Below are positions 7,567-16,631 of a stretch of 38,437 nt of DNA, in pieces (positions within the stretch are counted from its first letter, which is position 1; every line of letters starts with the position of its first letter). Where the stretch lies: positions 1 to 38,437 of the forward strand of contig JADLHF010000051.1 of assembly GCA_020848935.1 (NCBI GenBank). The letters are read 5' to 3'. The position numbers and the translations under genes are program-made. The notes beneath the pieces are model-generated. The model did no database searches, had not been told where the DNA came from, and saw only the letters and a program-made list of their open reading frames with translations. The stretch comes from Acetobacteraceae bacterium (GTDB taxonomy: Bacteria; Pseudomonadota; Alphaproteobacteria; Acetobacterales; Acetobacteraceae).

Positions 7567-8718
7567 ATGGCCCAGCCCGTCCATATTCCACGCGTCAACA
7601 ACAACGACGACACGGTGAAGGTCGTCCATCTCGCCGTCGCGGTCGGCGACGCCGTCGCCGCCGGCGACCTGCTGCTGGAGATCGAGACCGAAAAGGCCAC
7701 CGTGGCGGTGGAGGCGGAGAGCGACGGCCATGTGCTGGCGCTGCTGCACGGCGTCGGCGCGACGGTGGCGGTCGGCGCGGTGATCGCCTGGCTCGGCGCC
7801 ACCGCCGACGAGGCGGTACCGCAGGCCGCGGTCCCGGCCGCGGCGGGCAACGGCGGCGACGGCAGCGCCGGCGATACCACCGCCAAGGCGCGGCTGCTGC
7901 TGCGCCGGCATGGCCTCGATGCCGCCGCGGTGCCGCGCAGCGGTGCGCGGCTGACGGCCGGCGACGTGGAGGCCCATCTCGCCGCCCATCCCGGGCCGCG
8001 CGCCGCCGCGGCCGCAGTGGCCGCCGTGGCCGCCGCGGCCGCCGTGGCGCCCCCACCCCCCGCCCTGCCGGCCGCGGCCGACCTCGCACCGCTATCGTCC
8101 ACCGAGCGCGGAATGCTCGCCACGGTCGCCTGGCAGCGCGACCAGGCCGTGGCGACCTATGTGGAGATCGAGTACGACCCACGCCCGGCCGAGGCGGCGG
8201 CGGCGGCGCACATGCGCGCCCATCGCCTCCTGGTCAGCCCGCTCCTGGCGCTGATGGCCCACCGTCTCGCCGTGCTGGCCCCCGGCATGGGCGCCAACGG
8301 CACCGTGGTCGAGCAGCCGTCGCCGCAGAAGGTGACCTACCGTCACGCCCATCTCGGCTTCACCGTGCAGGCTGGCGAGACGCTCTACCTCTGCGTGGTG
8401 CGCGAGGCCGATACGCTCGATGCCGCCGGCTTCATCGCGCGCCTGACCGACCTGCAGCGCCGCGCCCTGGCCCACAAGCTGGCGCCCGCCGACATGCAGG
8501 GGGCCACGCTCGGCTTCACCTCGATGGCGCGCTGGGGGGTCCGGCGGCACGTGCCGGTGCTGGCGCCGCATACCGGGGTGATGGTGGCGCATGGCGCACC
8601 GGCGGCCGACGGCGCCTCGGCGGTGCTGGGCATGACCTACGACCACCGGCTGCTGTCCGGCTTCGCCGCGGTGCGGCTATTGAAGGCGCTGGTGCAACCC
8701 GGTAGAGACGGCGCATGA
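7567..8718 (+). CDS. Lipoyl-domain acyltransferase (2-oxoacid dehydrogenase E2-like)
   Basis: A 383-residue E2-type protein. Residues 1-78 form a lipoyl domain with the modified lysine in EIETEKATV (Lys43). Residues about 100-137 look like an E1/E3-binding domain (ARLLLRRHGLDAAAVPRSGARLTAGDV trimmed at its ends), followed by an Ala/Pro linker. The rest is a catalytic acyltransferase domain. The usual active-site signature HxxxDG reads His360-R-L-L-Ser364-G, so the catalytic histidine is kept but the conserved Asp is Ser. Only one lipoyl domain is present and the protein is shorter than housekeeping E2 enzymes. It starts 23 bases after E1 without a strong Shine-Dalgarno. The stop overlaps the ACP start (ATGA at 8715). 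Context suggests the acyl group may go to the carrier protein rather than to CoA. Confidence 0.86.
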   Translation: MAQPVHIPRVNNNDDTVKVVHLAVAVGDAVAAGDLLLEIETEKATVAVEAESDGHVLALLHGVGATVAVGAVIAWLGATADEAVPQAAVPAAAGNGGDGSAGDTTAKARLLLRRHGLDAAAVPRSGARLTAGDVEAHLAAHPGPRAAAAAVAAVAAAAAVAPPPPALPAAADLAPLSSTERGMLATVAWQRDQAVATYVEIEYDPRPAEAAAAAHMRAHRLLVSPLLALMAHRLAVLAPGMGANGTVVEQPSPQKVTYRHAHLGFTVQAGETLYLCVVREADTLDAAGFIARLTDLQRRALAHKLAPADMQGATLGFTSMARWGVRRHVPVLAPHTGVMVAHGAPAADGASAVLGMTYDHRLLSGFAAVRLLKALVQPGRDGA

Positions 8719-9008
8719 GCGCCACCCCGGACGCGGCGGCCGATCGCGCCGCCCTCATCGCCGCCCTGCGCGACCTGCTGAAGACAATCAGCGACAACCT
8801 CGGCACCGATGCCTCGGGGCTGGGCGAGGATGACCTCATCCCCGACGCCGCGGTGCTGGACAGCGCCGGGCTGATCGAGTTCGTCATGCTGGTCGACGGC
8901 CAGTACGAACTCGGGCTCGACGCCGAGGACATGACCATCGACAATCTCGGCAGCCTGTCGGCCATCGCCGCCTTCGTGGCCGCGCGCCGCGGCACTTTGC
9001 GGGCCTGA
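8715..9008 (+). CDS. Acyl carrier protein
   Basis: A 97-residue acidic acyl carrier protein. The phosphopantetheine serine sits in VLDSAGLIEFVML, matching the DSxxxxE/F pattern of carrier proteins. It is followed by the typical helix III region (EDMTIDNLGSLSAIAAFV). It is longer than the fatty-acid-synthesis ACP (about 78 residues), with an extra N-terminal stretch. The ATG overlaps the E2 stop codon and the next gene starts 4 bases after its stop, so it is made together with E2 and the deacetylase-GNAT. This places it as a dedicated, pathway-specific carrier. Activation needs a phosphopantetheinyl transferase encoded elsewhere; none is visible in the window. Confidence 0.85.
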   Translation: MSATPDAAADRAALIAALRDLLKTISDNLGTDASGLGEDDLIPDAAVLDSAGLIEFVMLVDGQYELGLDAEDMTIDNLGSLSAIAAFVAARRGTLRA

Positions 9009-9012
9009 GCGA

Positions 9013-10902
9013 GTGGCGCGCGCGGCGCCCGGCAACGGAACGCCGGCGCCGGCGCCCTTCGGCGCCGCTGGCGCGCCGCGCATCCTTGCGGTCGTGGACA
9101 CCGAGGAGGAGTTCGACTGGTCGGCGCCGTTCGACCGCGCCAGGTCCGGCGTGGAGCACATGCTGCGCATCGGCGAGCTGCAGGCCGTGTTCGAACGCCA
9201 CGGCCTGCGCCCGACCTATGCCATCGGCAGCCCGATCGCCACCCAGGACGTCGCCGTCGCGGCGCTGCGCCCGCTCGCCGACAGCGGCCGCGCCCTGATC
9301 GGTGCCCACCTCCATCCCTGGCTGACACCACCGCTGGAGGAGGCGGTGAGCGCCGCCAACTCCTTCCCCGGCAACCTGCCGCCGGCGCTGGAACGGGCCA
9401 AGATCGCCACGCTGACCGGCGAGATCGAGGCCGCGTTCGGCCGGCGCCCGACCATCTACAAGGCCGGGCGCTACGGCAACGGCCCCAACAGCTTTGCCAT
9501 CCTGGAATCGCTCGGCTACGAGATCGACATCAGCCCGATGCCGCCGTTCGATTTCAGCCATCGCCACGGCCCCGACTATTCGCGACGCGGCAACGGCCTC
9601 ACCTGGGAGGGGCCGCGGCGCAGCGTGCTGTCGATCCCCAACACCGGCGCCTTCGTCGGCCCGCTGGCACGGCCGCTTTTCGCGCGCCTGGGCGAGCTGG
9701 TGCAGGACCCGCGCAGCCTGCGCTGGCGCCTGCCGGGCGTGCTGGCGCGGCTTGGCCTGCTGGAACGCATTGGCCTCACGCCCGAAGGCTACACGCTGGG
9801 CGAGATGTGCCGGCTCGCCGAGGCGCGGGTTCGCGCCGGGCAGCGGCTCTTCGTGCTGTTCCTGCACTCGCCCTCGGTCGCACCGGGCCACACGCCCTAT
9901 GTGCGCAACGAGGCCGACCAGGCGGCGTTCCTGCAGAAGATCGACCACTTCCTCGGCTGGTTCCGGCGCACCTGGCGGGCCGAGCCCACCGACCCCCCGG
10001 CGGTGCGCGCCCTGTGCGCCGCCGACCGCGCACCCGCCGCCGCCAAGCCGGCCATGACGGTGCGGCCGATCCAGGACGCCGACCTGCCGGCACTGGCGCG
10101 GTTCTGGCACGCCAACCTCAACGCCGGCATCCCCGAGCCGGTGTGGCGCGGCGCCTTCGGCCGCCGCTGGCACGAGGCGCCGCCCAACCACGGCTTCATG
10201 CTGCTGGCCGACGGCGCGCTGGTCGGCGCCATCGGCGCGATCTACGCCCGCCAGACCCTCGGCACCGAAGCGCGCGAGGTGTGCAACCTCACCAGCCTGG
10301 TGGTCGACGAGGCGTACCGGGCGCGGGCGATGGACCTGATATCGGCGTGCCTGACACAGAAGCAGTTCTGCTTCACGAATTTCACGCCGACGCCGTCGGT
10401 GGCGAAGATGCTGAAGCTGTTCCGCTTCCGCGAACTGCCGGGCGGCGAGCGCGTGGTGCTCGGCCGGCCGCTGCCGGCGCGCTTCGCCGGCCTGCGCGCG
10501 CTCGCCGGCCCGGCGGCGCTGAAGCGGGTGCTGGACGGCGCGGCCGCGCAGATCTGGCGCGACCACCGGGACATCCCGTGGCTGCGCAGCTTCGCCATCG
10601 GCGACGGCACGCGCTGGTGCCTGGTGGTGTGGAAGCCGGCGCCGATCAAGCGCCTGCCCGGCGCGCGCATCATCGGGGTGAGCGACCCGGCGCTGTTCGC
10701 GGCCTGGCACCAGGCGGCGGCCAACCATCTGCTGTTGCGCAACGGCGCCTTCGCCCTGCGCATCGAGCAACACATGCTGCCGGCCGGCTGCGACATCGGC
10801 ATCGCCCGGCCGGTGACGATGCAGCGCCTGTTCCGCGGCCCCGCCGGCGAGGACGCGCCGGTCAGCTTCCTCTACTCGGAGCTGGCGGCGCTGCCGATCT
10901 GA
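9013..10902 (+). CDS. Bifunctional NodB/WalW-type polysaccharide deacetylase fused to GNAT acyltransferase
   Basis: A 629-residue two-domain protein beginning at a GTG four bases after the ACP stop. Residues about 22-330 are a carbohydrate-esterase-4 (NodB-like, WalW subgroup) domain: motif 1 VDTEEEFDW (Asp29), metal histidines in GAHLHPW (His99, His101), motif 3 YKAGRYGNG, motif 4 EIDISPMPPFDF, and motif 5 LFLHSPS. Residues from about 348 (MTVRPIQDADL) to 490 form a GNAT domain ending in SVAKMLKLFRFREL. Its acyl-carrier loop reads YRARAMD instead of the usual (Q/R)xxGx(G/A), so acyl-CoA binding may be altered. The C-terminal 130 residues are unassigned. No signal peptide or membrane segment is seen. 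A possible role is removal of one N-acyl group from a sugar and replacement by another. Confidence 0.8.
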   Translation: MARAAPGNGTPAPAPFGAAGAPRILAVVDTEEEFDWSAPFDRARSGVEHMLRIGELQAVFERHGLRPTYAIGSPIATQDVAVAALRPLADSGRALIGAHLHPWLTPPLEEAVSAANSFPGNLPPALERAKIATLTGEIEAAFGRRPTIYKAGRYGNGPNSFAILESLGYEIDISPMPPFDFSHRHGPDYSRRGNGLTWEGPRRSVLSIPNTGAFVGPLARPLFARLGELVQDPRSLRWRLPGVLARLGLLERIGLTPEGYTLGEMCRLAEARVRAGQRLFVLFLHSPSVAPGHTPYVRNEADQAAFLQKIDHFLGWFRRTWRAEPTDPPAVRALCAADRAPAAAKPAMTVRPIQDADLPALARFWHANLNAGIPEPVWRGAFGRRWHEAPPNHGFMLLADGALVGAIGAIYARQTLGTEAREVCNLTSLVVDEAYRARAMDLISACLTQKQFCFTNFTPTPSVAKMLKLFRFRELPGGERVVLGRPLPARFAGLRALAGPAALKRVLDGAAAQIWRDHRDIPWLRSFAIGDGTRWCLVVWKPAPIKRLPGARIIGVSDPALFAAWHQAAANHLLLRNGAFALRIEQHMLPAGCDIGIARPVTMQRLFRGPAGEDAPVSFLYSELAALPI

Positions 10903-10925
10903 TCCCGTTGGGCCGTCCACACCAA

Positions 10926-10968
10926 CAACCCGCGAAACGGCCGACGCTTCTGGCCGTTTCGCGGGTTG
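10926..10968. terminator. Bidirectional hairpin terminator between convergent genes
   Basis: A 17-bp perfect stem (10926-10942 with 10952-10968; core CGCGAAACGGCC / GGCCGTTTCGCG) encloses a 9-base loop. It sits in the 69-base gap between the deacetylase-GNAT gene ending at 10902 and thiC, which ends at 10972 on the other strand. There is no long T tract, so it may act by stem strength or with Rho. Confidence 0.75.
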
Positions 10969-10971
10969 GCA

Positions 10972-12849
<1,878 letters not shown>

Positions 12850-12855
12850 CTATAT

Positions 12856-12953
12856 GATTCCCCGTCCCTACGCCGGCATGACCCGGATCAGGTTCTTAGG
12901 GTCCGCCGGTGGCACCGGCGTCTCAGCCCCTCTCAGGGCACCCCTCGGATGCC
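12856..12953 (-). promoter_or_regulatory. TPP (THI-element) riboswitch
   Basis: On the minus strand the leader of thiC carries the hallmark TPP-aptamer elements: GGGGTGCCC followed by CTGAGA, then GGCTGAGA, and after a GC-rich P3 extension (GCCGGTGCCACCGGC) the second conserved block ACCTGATCCGGGT followed by ATGCCGGCGTAGGGA. Order and spacing match the known riboswitch. It lies 61 bases upstream of the thiC start and would repress thiC when thiamine diphosphate is plentiful. A terminator or a masked ribosome-binding site in the following 60 bases was not resolved by eye. Confidence 0.95.
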
Positions 12954-12982
12954 GCAACCCTGCGCCGGCGCAGCGGCGTTTG

Positions 12983-15481
12983 TCAAACCCCGGCGAGGGT
13001 CTCCGCCAAGGCGCGGGCGAGATCGGGCAGGCCCTGGGTCCACAGCGTCAGATGGTCGCCGGGGATGAGGCGGATGGTGACGCTGCGGGCCAGGCCCGAC
13101 CAGCCGAGATCGTCGGGCAGGTCGGCCAGATGCGCGCCGCCGCCGGTGCTGCGCAGAAGCACCAGGTCCAGCGGGGCGGCGGCGGCGTGGTACTGGCTGG
13201 CCATGCGGTAGCGGCGTTCGGCGGCCTGCCGCCAGGGGGCATCGGGGTCGCCGGGCTCCAGCCCGGCGCCAACCGGGCCGGGCGGCGCGTCGATCAGCAC
13301 CACGCGGGGCAGGCGCCAGCCCGCCTGCGCCATCTGCGCGGCGATCTCCCAGGCCAGCCGGCCGCCATAGGACCAGCCGATCGGGATGGCGCCGCGGTCC
13401 TGGGCCAGGCCGGCGGCGCGCAATGCGGCGACCAGCAGCATGGCATGCGCCTCGACGCTGTCGGCGGGCCGGGTGGCGTCGGCCCCGGCGGGGTCGCGCA
13501 GCCCGATCCAGGCGCGATCGGCCGGCATCAGCGGCAGCAACGCCCCCACCCCGTGCCACCCGCCGCCGATATCGTGCGGCCACACCAGCGGCGGCGCGGC
13601 GGCCGGGCCGGCGCGGAACGTCGCCAGCAACGCATGCGCCCCGGTGGCGCCGGGGGCGGAGGCGGCGATCCAGGCGCCGAGCCGGCGCGCGGTGCGGGCG
13701 GCAAACAGCGCCTCCAGCGGCACCGGGCGGGCGAAATGGTCCTCCAGCGCCACGGCCAGGCCGACCAGGGCGATGGAATCGGCGCCCAGCGCCAGGATAT
13801 CGGCATCGGCCGCAGGCGGGGCCGGCAGCGCCAGCACGTCGCCGGCCAGGCGGGCGACGGCAGCGGCCTCGGCCGGCACCGCGTCATCGGCGGCGGGGAC
13901 ACGGCGCAACGCGGCGTCGTCACGGGCCAGGGCCGCGCGATCCACCTTGAAATTGGGCAACAGCGCCAGCCGGTCGCGCACCACCAGCGCCACCGGAACC
14001 ATCGCCGCCGGCAGGTTGCGGCGCAGGGCCGCCAGCCAGCCGCCCACGGTCCCCGGCGGCCCCGCCGTGTCGGGCACGACATGGGCCACCAGCCGCGGCT
14101 GGCCGGCGCCGGCGGGCGGGCGCAGCAGGGCGGCGGCCTCGGCAATGCCGGGCAGCGCCTTCAACGCGGCCTCGACGGCGGCGAGTTCCACGCGCTGGCC
14201 GCCGATCTTCACCATCTGGTCGGCGCGGCCGAGATGCTCCAGCAGGCCGTCCGGGCGCCAGCGGCCGAGATCCCCGGTGCGAAACCGCCGCCAGCCCGGC
14301 CGGTCAGGGTCGTCGCTGAAACGCGCCGCGGTCAGCGCGGGGTCGCGCCAGTAGCCGCGGGCGATATAGGGCGAGCAGGCATGGATCTCGCCAAGCTCGC
14401 CGGGCGGCGTGGGCGTGCCGTGGGCATCGAGCAGCAGCGCCAGCCGGTCCGGCATGGCGTGGCCCACCGGGATGCGCCCGGTGGGCAGCGGCTCGCGCGG
14501 GATGAAGCGCTGGACATAGATGGTGGAAGCCTCGGTCGTCCCAAGCCCGGTCAGCAGCAGCGCGTTCGGCGCCAGCCGGAAGAAATCCGCGACATCCCCG
14601 GCATCCAGCCGGTCGCCGGCGATGTAGCCCAGGCGCAGGCTGGCAAACACCTGGCCGGTGGCCGCGAGGTGGCGCAGCACCACCGGCACCGCGTGGAAGA
14701 CGCTCGGCGCGGCGGCATGCAGGAAAGCCGCCAGGGCGACCGCGCCACGCTGCGGCGGGTGGATATGCAGCGCGGCGCCGGTCAGCAGCGCGGCCCAGAT
14801 ATCGCGCACCGCACCGGCGGTGGCCGGCGAGTAGAGCGAGGTCAGCCGGTCATCCGGCGCCAGGTGAATGGCGTTGGCATATTGCAGCACGTCATGCAGC
14901 AGGCCGCGATGGTCCTGGAACACCCCCTTGGGCGCGCCGGTGGACCCGGAGGTGTAGAGCACCATGGCAACCGCCGCCGGGTCGGTGGCGGCCGGCGGCG
15001 GCACATCCTGCGCGGCACCGGCAAGGTCGATCACCGGCATCCCCGGCGGCACCAGGGAAGCGGCGCGCGCCAGCAGGTCACCCGCCGAGACCACCGCGGC
15101 CAACCCGGCATCGGCGGCGATGGCGGCGAGCCGCGCGGCCGGGTGGGTGGCATCCAGCGGCACGAAGGGATGGCCGGCCTGCGACGCGGCCAGCATGGCG
15201 GCGGGAAAGCGCGCCTCGTGCGCCAAAAGAATGCCAACCGGCTGCCCCATCGGCAGCCGGGCAGCGGCCAGGGCGCCGGCGATGCGCCCCGCCAGGCGGC
15301 CAAGCTGGGCATAGGTCAGGCGGCGCGCGGCATCGGCCACGGCGACCCGGTCGGGATGGCGGGCGGCCATCGCGGCAAAGCGATAGTGCAGCGGGGCCGC
15401 CAGCGCCGCGGCCGGAAACACGTCGAAATGCCGCTCCACGGGCCCGCCATGGTCAAGCGGTGGGGCATCCTGGCTGGCCAT
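12983..15481 (-). CDS. NRPS-like adenylation-carrier-thioesterase (A-T-TE) protein
   Basis: An 832-residue single-module synthetase without a condensation domain. The adenylation domain (about 20-515) has A3 LYTSGSTGAPKG (near 176-187), A5 GTTEAS, A8 GRADQMVKIGGQRVE and catalytic Lys512 in PNFKVDR. The carrier domain has Ser569 in LGADSIALV. The thioesterase has Ser704 in GWSYGG and a C-terminal GDH histidine. In the A4 region (SPATAGAVRDIW, near 218-229) the Asp that normally binds the substrate alpha-amino group is Ala, which suggests a non-amino-acid carboxylate. The ATG at 15481 is chosen for AGGAG at 15489-15493; an upstream TTG start is less likely. Known A-T-TE enzymes dimerise aryl 2-oxoacids (atromentin and ralfuranone synthetases), but the product here is unknown. 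Confidence 0.85.
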   Translation of the reverse strand: MASQDAPPLDHGGPVERHFDVFPAAALAAPLHYRFAAMAARHPDRVAVADAARRLTYAQLGRLAGRIAGALAAARLPMGQPVGILLAHEARFPAAMLAASQAGHPFVPLDATHPAARLAAIAADAGLAAVVSAGDLLARAASLVPPGMPVIDLAGAAQDVPPPAATDPAAVAMVLYTSGSTGAPKGVFQDHRGLLHDVLQYANAIHLAPDDRLTSLYSPATAGAVRDIWAALLTGAALHIHPPQRGAVALAAFLHAAAPSVFHAVPVVLRHLAATGQVFASLRLGYIAGDRLDAGDVADFFRLAPNALLLTGLGTTEASTIYVQRFIPREPLPTGRIPVGHAMPDRLALLLDAHGTPTPPGELGEIHACSPYIARGYWRDPALTAARFSDDPDRPGWRRFRTGDLGRWRPDGLLEHLGRADQMVKIGGQRVELAAVEAALKALPGIAEAAALLRPPAGAGQPRLVAHVVPDTAGPPGTVGGWLAALRRNLPAAMVPVALVVRDRLALLPNFKVDRAALARDDAALRRVPAADDAVPAEAAAVARLAGDVLALPAPPAADADILALGADSIALVGLAVALEDHFARPVPLEALFAARTARRLGAWIAASAPGATGAHALLATFRAGPAAAPPLVWPHDIGGGWHGVGALLPLMPADRAWIGLRDPAGADATRPADSVEAHAMLLVAALRAAGLAQDRGAIPIGWSYGGRLAWEIAAQMAQAGWRLPRVVLIDAPPGPVGAGLEPGDPDAPWRQAAERRYRMASQYHAAAAPLDLVLLRSTGGGAHLADLPDDLGWSGLARSVTIRLIPGDHLTLWTQGLPDLARALAETLAGV

Positions 15482-15558
15482 GTCCGGGCTCCTGCACGCG
15501 CAGCCAGGATGCGGCACCACGGGCGGCGGCGGCAAGGACGTTGCCGATCGTTATGGAC

Positions 15559-16002
15559 TCAGGCTCCCGGCTCGGCCGCCGCACGCTCGCGCAGCTTGCG
15601 CGCCATGGCGGCGATGCCGTTGCCCCGGTTGGTGGACAGCGCTTCCAGCAGGCCCATCTCCTTGAGGAAGACCGGATCGGTGGCGAGAATCTCAGCCGGC
15701 GTCCGCCCGGAATACACCCGCAGCAGCAGCGCAACCAGGCCGGCGACAATGGCGGCATCCGATGCGCCGGCGAAGTACAGCTTGCCGTCCCGGTTGACCG
15801 CCTCCATCCAGACCTTGCTCTGGCAGCCCGGCACGCGATGGGCGTCATCGGCCCACGCGTCGGGAAAAGGCGGCAGCTTGCGGCCCATCTCGATGATGTA
15901 GTGGTACCGCTCCATCCAGTCGTCGAACACGTCGAGCTCGTCGGCAATGGCGGCGATGGCGTCGGCGGCGGAAGCGTCTTCGGGGGCGAGGAAGGAGTCC
16001 AT
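15559..16002 (-). CDS. SufE-family sulfur acceptor/cysteine desulfuration protein
   Basis: A 147-residue SufE-type protein that takes persulfide sulfur from a cysteine desulfurase for iron-sulfur assembly. The body shows DWMERYHYIIEMGRKLPPFP, the acceptor cysteine in VPGCQSKVW (Cys60), and the C-terminal LSTNRGNGI motif common to SufE. The ATG at 16002 gives the usual family length; in-frame starts at 16047 or further upstream would add residues unlike the family. No strong Shine-Dalgarno is visible. It stands apart from any suf operon, is transcribed with the NRPS-like gene downstream, and is divergent from the VOC gene. E. coli has two paralogues (SufE and CsdE), so the exact name is left open. 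Confidence 0.9.
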   Translation of the reverse strand: MDSFLAPEDASAADAIAAIADELDVFDDWMERYHYIIEMGRKLPPFPDAWADDAHRVPGCQSKVWMEAVNRDGKLYFAGASDAAIVAGLVALLLRVYSGRTPAEILATDPVFLKEMGLLEALSTNRGNGIAAMARKLRERAAAEPGA

Positions 16003-16120
16003 GGCGTCGATGTGCGGATGCCGGCCGGGCACGTCAAGCCGGGCCATGGCTTTGCGCCGCCGCCCGTTCGTGCTGAGGTTGGCCCGCGCCGGGCCGGGGC
16101 CACGGGCAACACTGGGGAGA

Positions 16121-16510
16121 ATGAGCCAAATGTTCAGCCATATGATGGTGGGCAGCAATGATATCGCCCGCTCGAAGAAGTTCTACGACGCGCTGTTCGC
16201 GGCGATCGGGGGCAAGCCGGGGTCGCAAGACCCGAAGGGCCGGCTGGTCTATGTCCATAACGGCGCGGCCTTCCTGGTAACCCCGCCGATCGACGGCAAT
16301 CCGGCAACCTACGCCAATGGCAGCACGATCGGGTTTGCCATGGCGAGCCCGGCGATGGCCGATGCCTGGCACGCCGCCGGACTGGCCGCCGGCGGCCGCG
16401 CGATCGAAGACCCGCCGGGGGTGCGGCCGGGCGGCGCGCTGTACCTGGCGTATCTGCGCGATCCCGACGGCAACAAGCTGTGCGCGCTGCACCGGATGCC
16501 GGCGGCCTGA
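16121..16510 (+). CDS. VOC-superfamily (glyoxalase/dioxygenase-like) protein
   Basis: A 129-residue single vicinal-oxygen-chelate domain protein. It opens with MSQMFSHMMVGSNDIARSKKFYDALFAAIG, where the His in FSHMMVG is the usual first metal ligand and the SKKFYDALF helix is typical (the stretch is quoted for its position, residues 1-30). It ends with the family close LAYLRDPDGNKLCALH, including the DPDGN turn. The start is supported by GGGGAGA at 16114-16120. The enzyme activity cannot be assigned; relatives are often called glyoxalase/bleomycin-resistance-like. It is monocistronic, with a strong terminator 47 bases after the stop. Confidence 0.87.
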   Translation: MSQMFSHMMVGSNDIARSKKFYDALFAAIGGKPGSQDPKGRLVYVHNGAAFLVTPPIDGNPATYANGSTIGFAMASPAMADAWHAAGLAAGGRAIEDPPGVRPGGALYLAYLRDPDGNKLCALHRMPAA

Positions 16511-16556
16511 GGCGGCGCGGCCCGGGCGGGATGGCCCGGGCCGCGGGATGCGAAGG

Positions 16557-16588
16557 CCCCCTTTCCCCGGCGGGGGAAGGGGGTTTTT
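16557..16588 (+). terminator. Rho-independent terminator of the VOC gene
   Basis: CCCCCTTTCCCC and GGGGGAAGGGGG form a long GC-rich stem with a 2-3 base loop, followed directly by TTTTT at 16584-16588. A second hairpin, GGCCCGGGC with GCCCGGGCC, lies just before it at about 16519-16542. This is a classic intrinsic terminator. Confidence 0.88.
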
Positions 16589-16591
16589 GGC

Positions 16592-16631
16592 CGTATTTGT
16601 AATGTTATGATATCGTAACATTATAAATACG
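16592..16631. promoter_or_regulatory. 40-bp near-perfect palindrome, Zur-box-like operator
   Basis: The two 20-base arms (16592-16611 and 16612-16631) are complementary at 18 of 20 positions. The core reads AATGTTATGATATCGTAACA with TT following, close to the proteobacterial Zur consensus in which TGTTATA and TATAACA half-sites face each other. It lies just after the VOC terminator, with no zinc-uptake gene beside it. The 3' end of a doubtful minus-strand ORF runs into it. Zur binding is inferred from similarity only. Confidence 0.5.
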
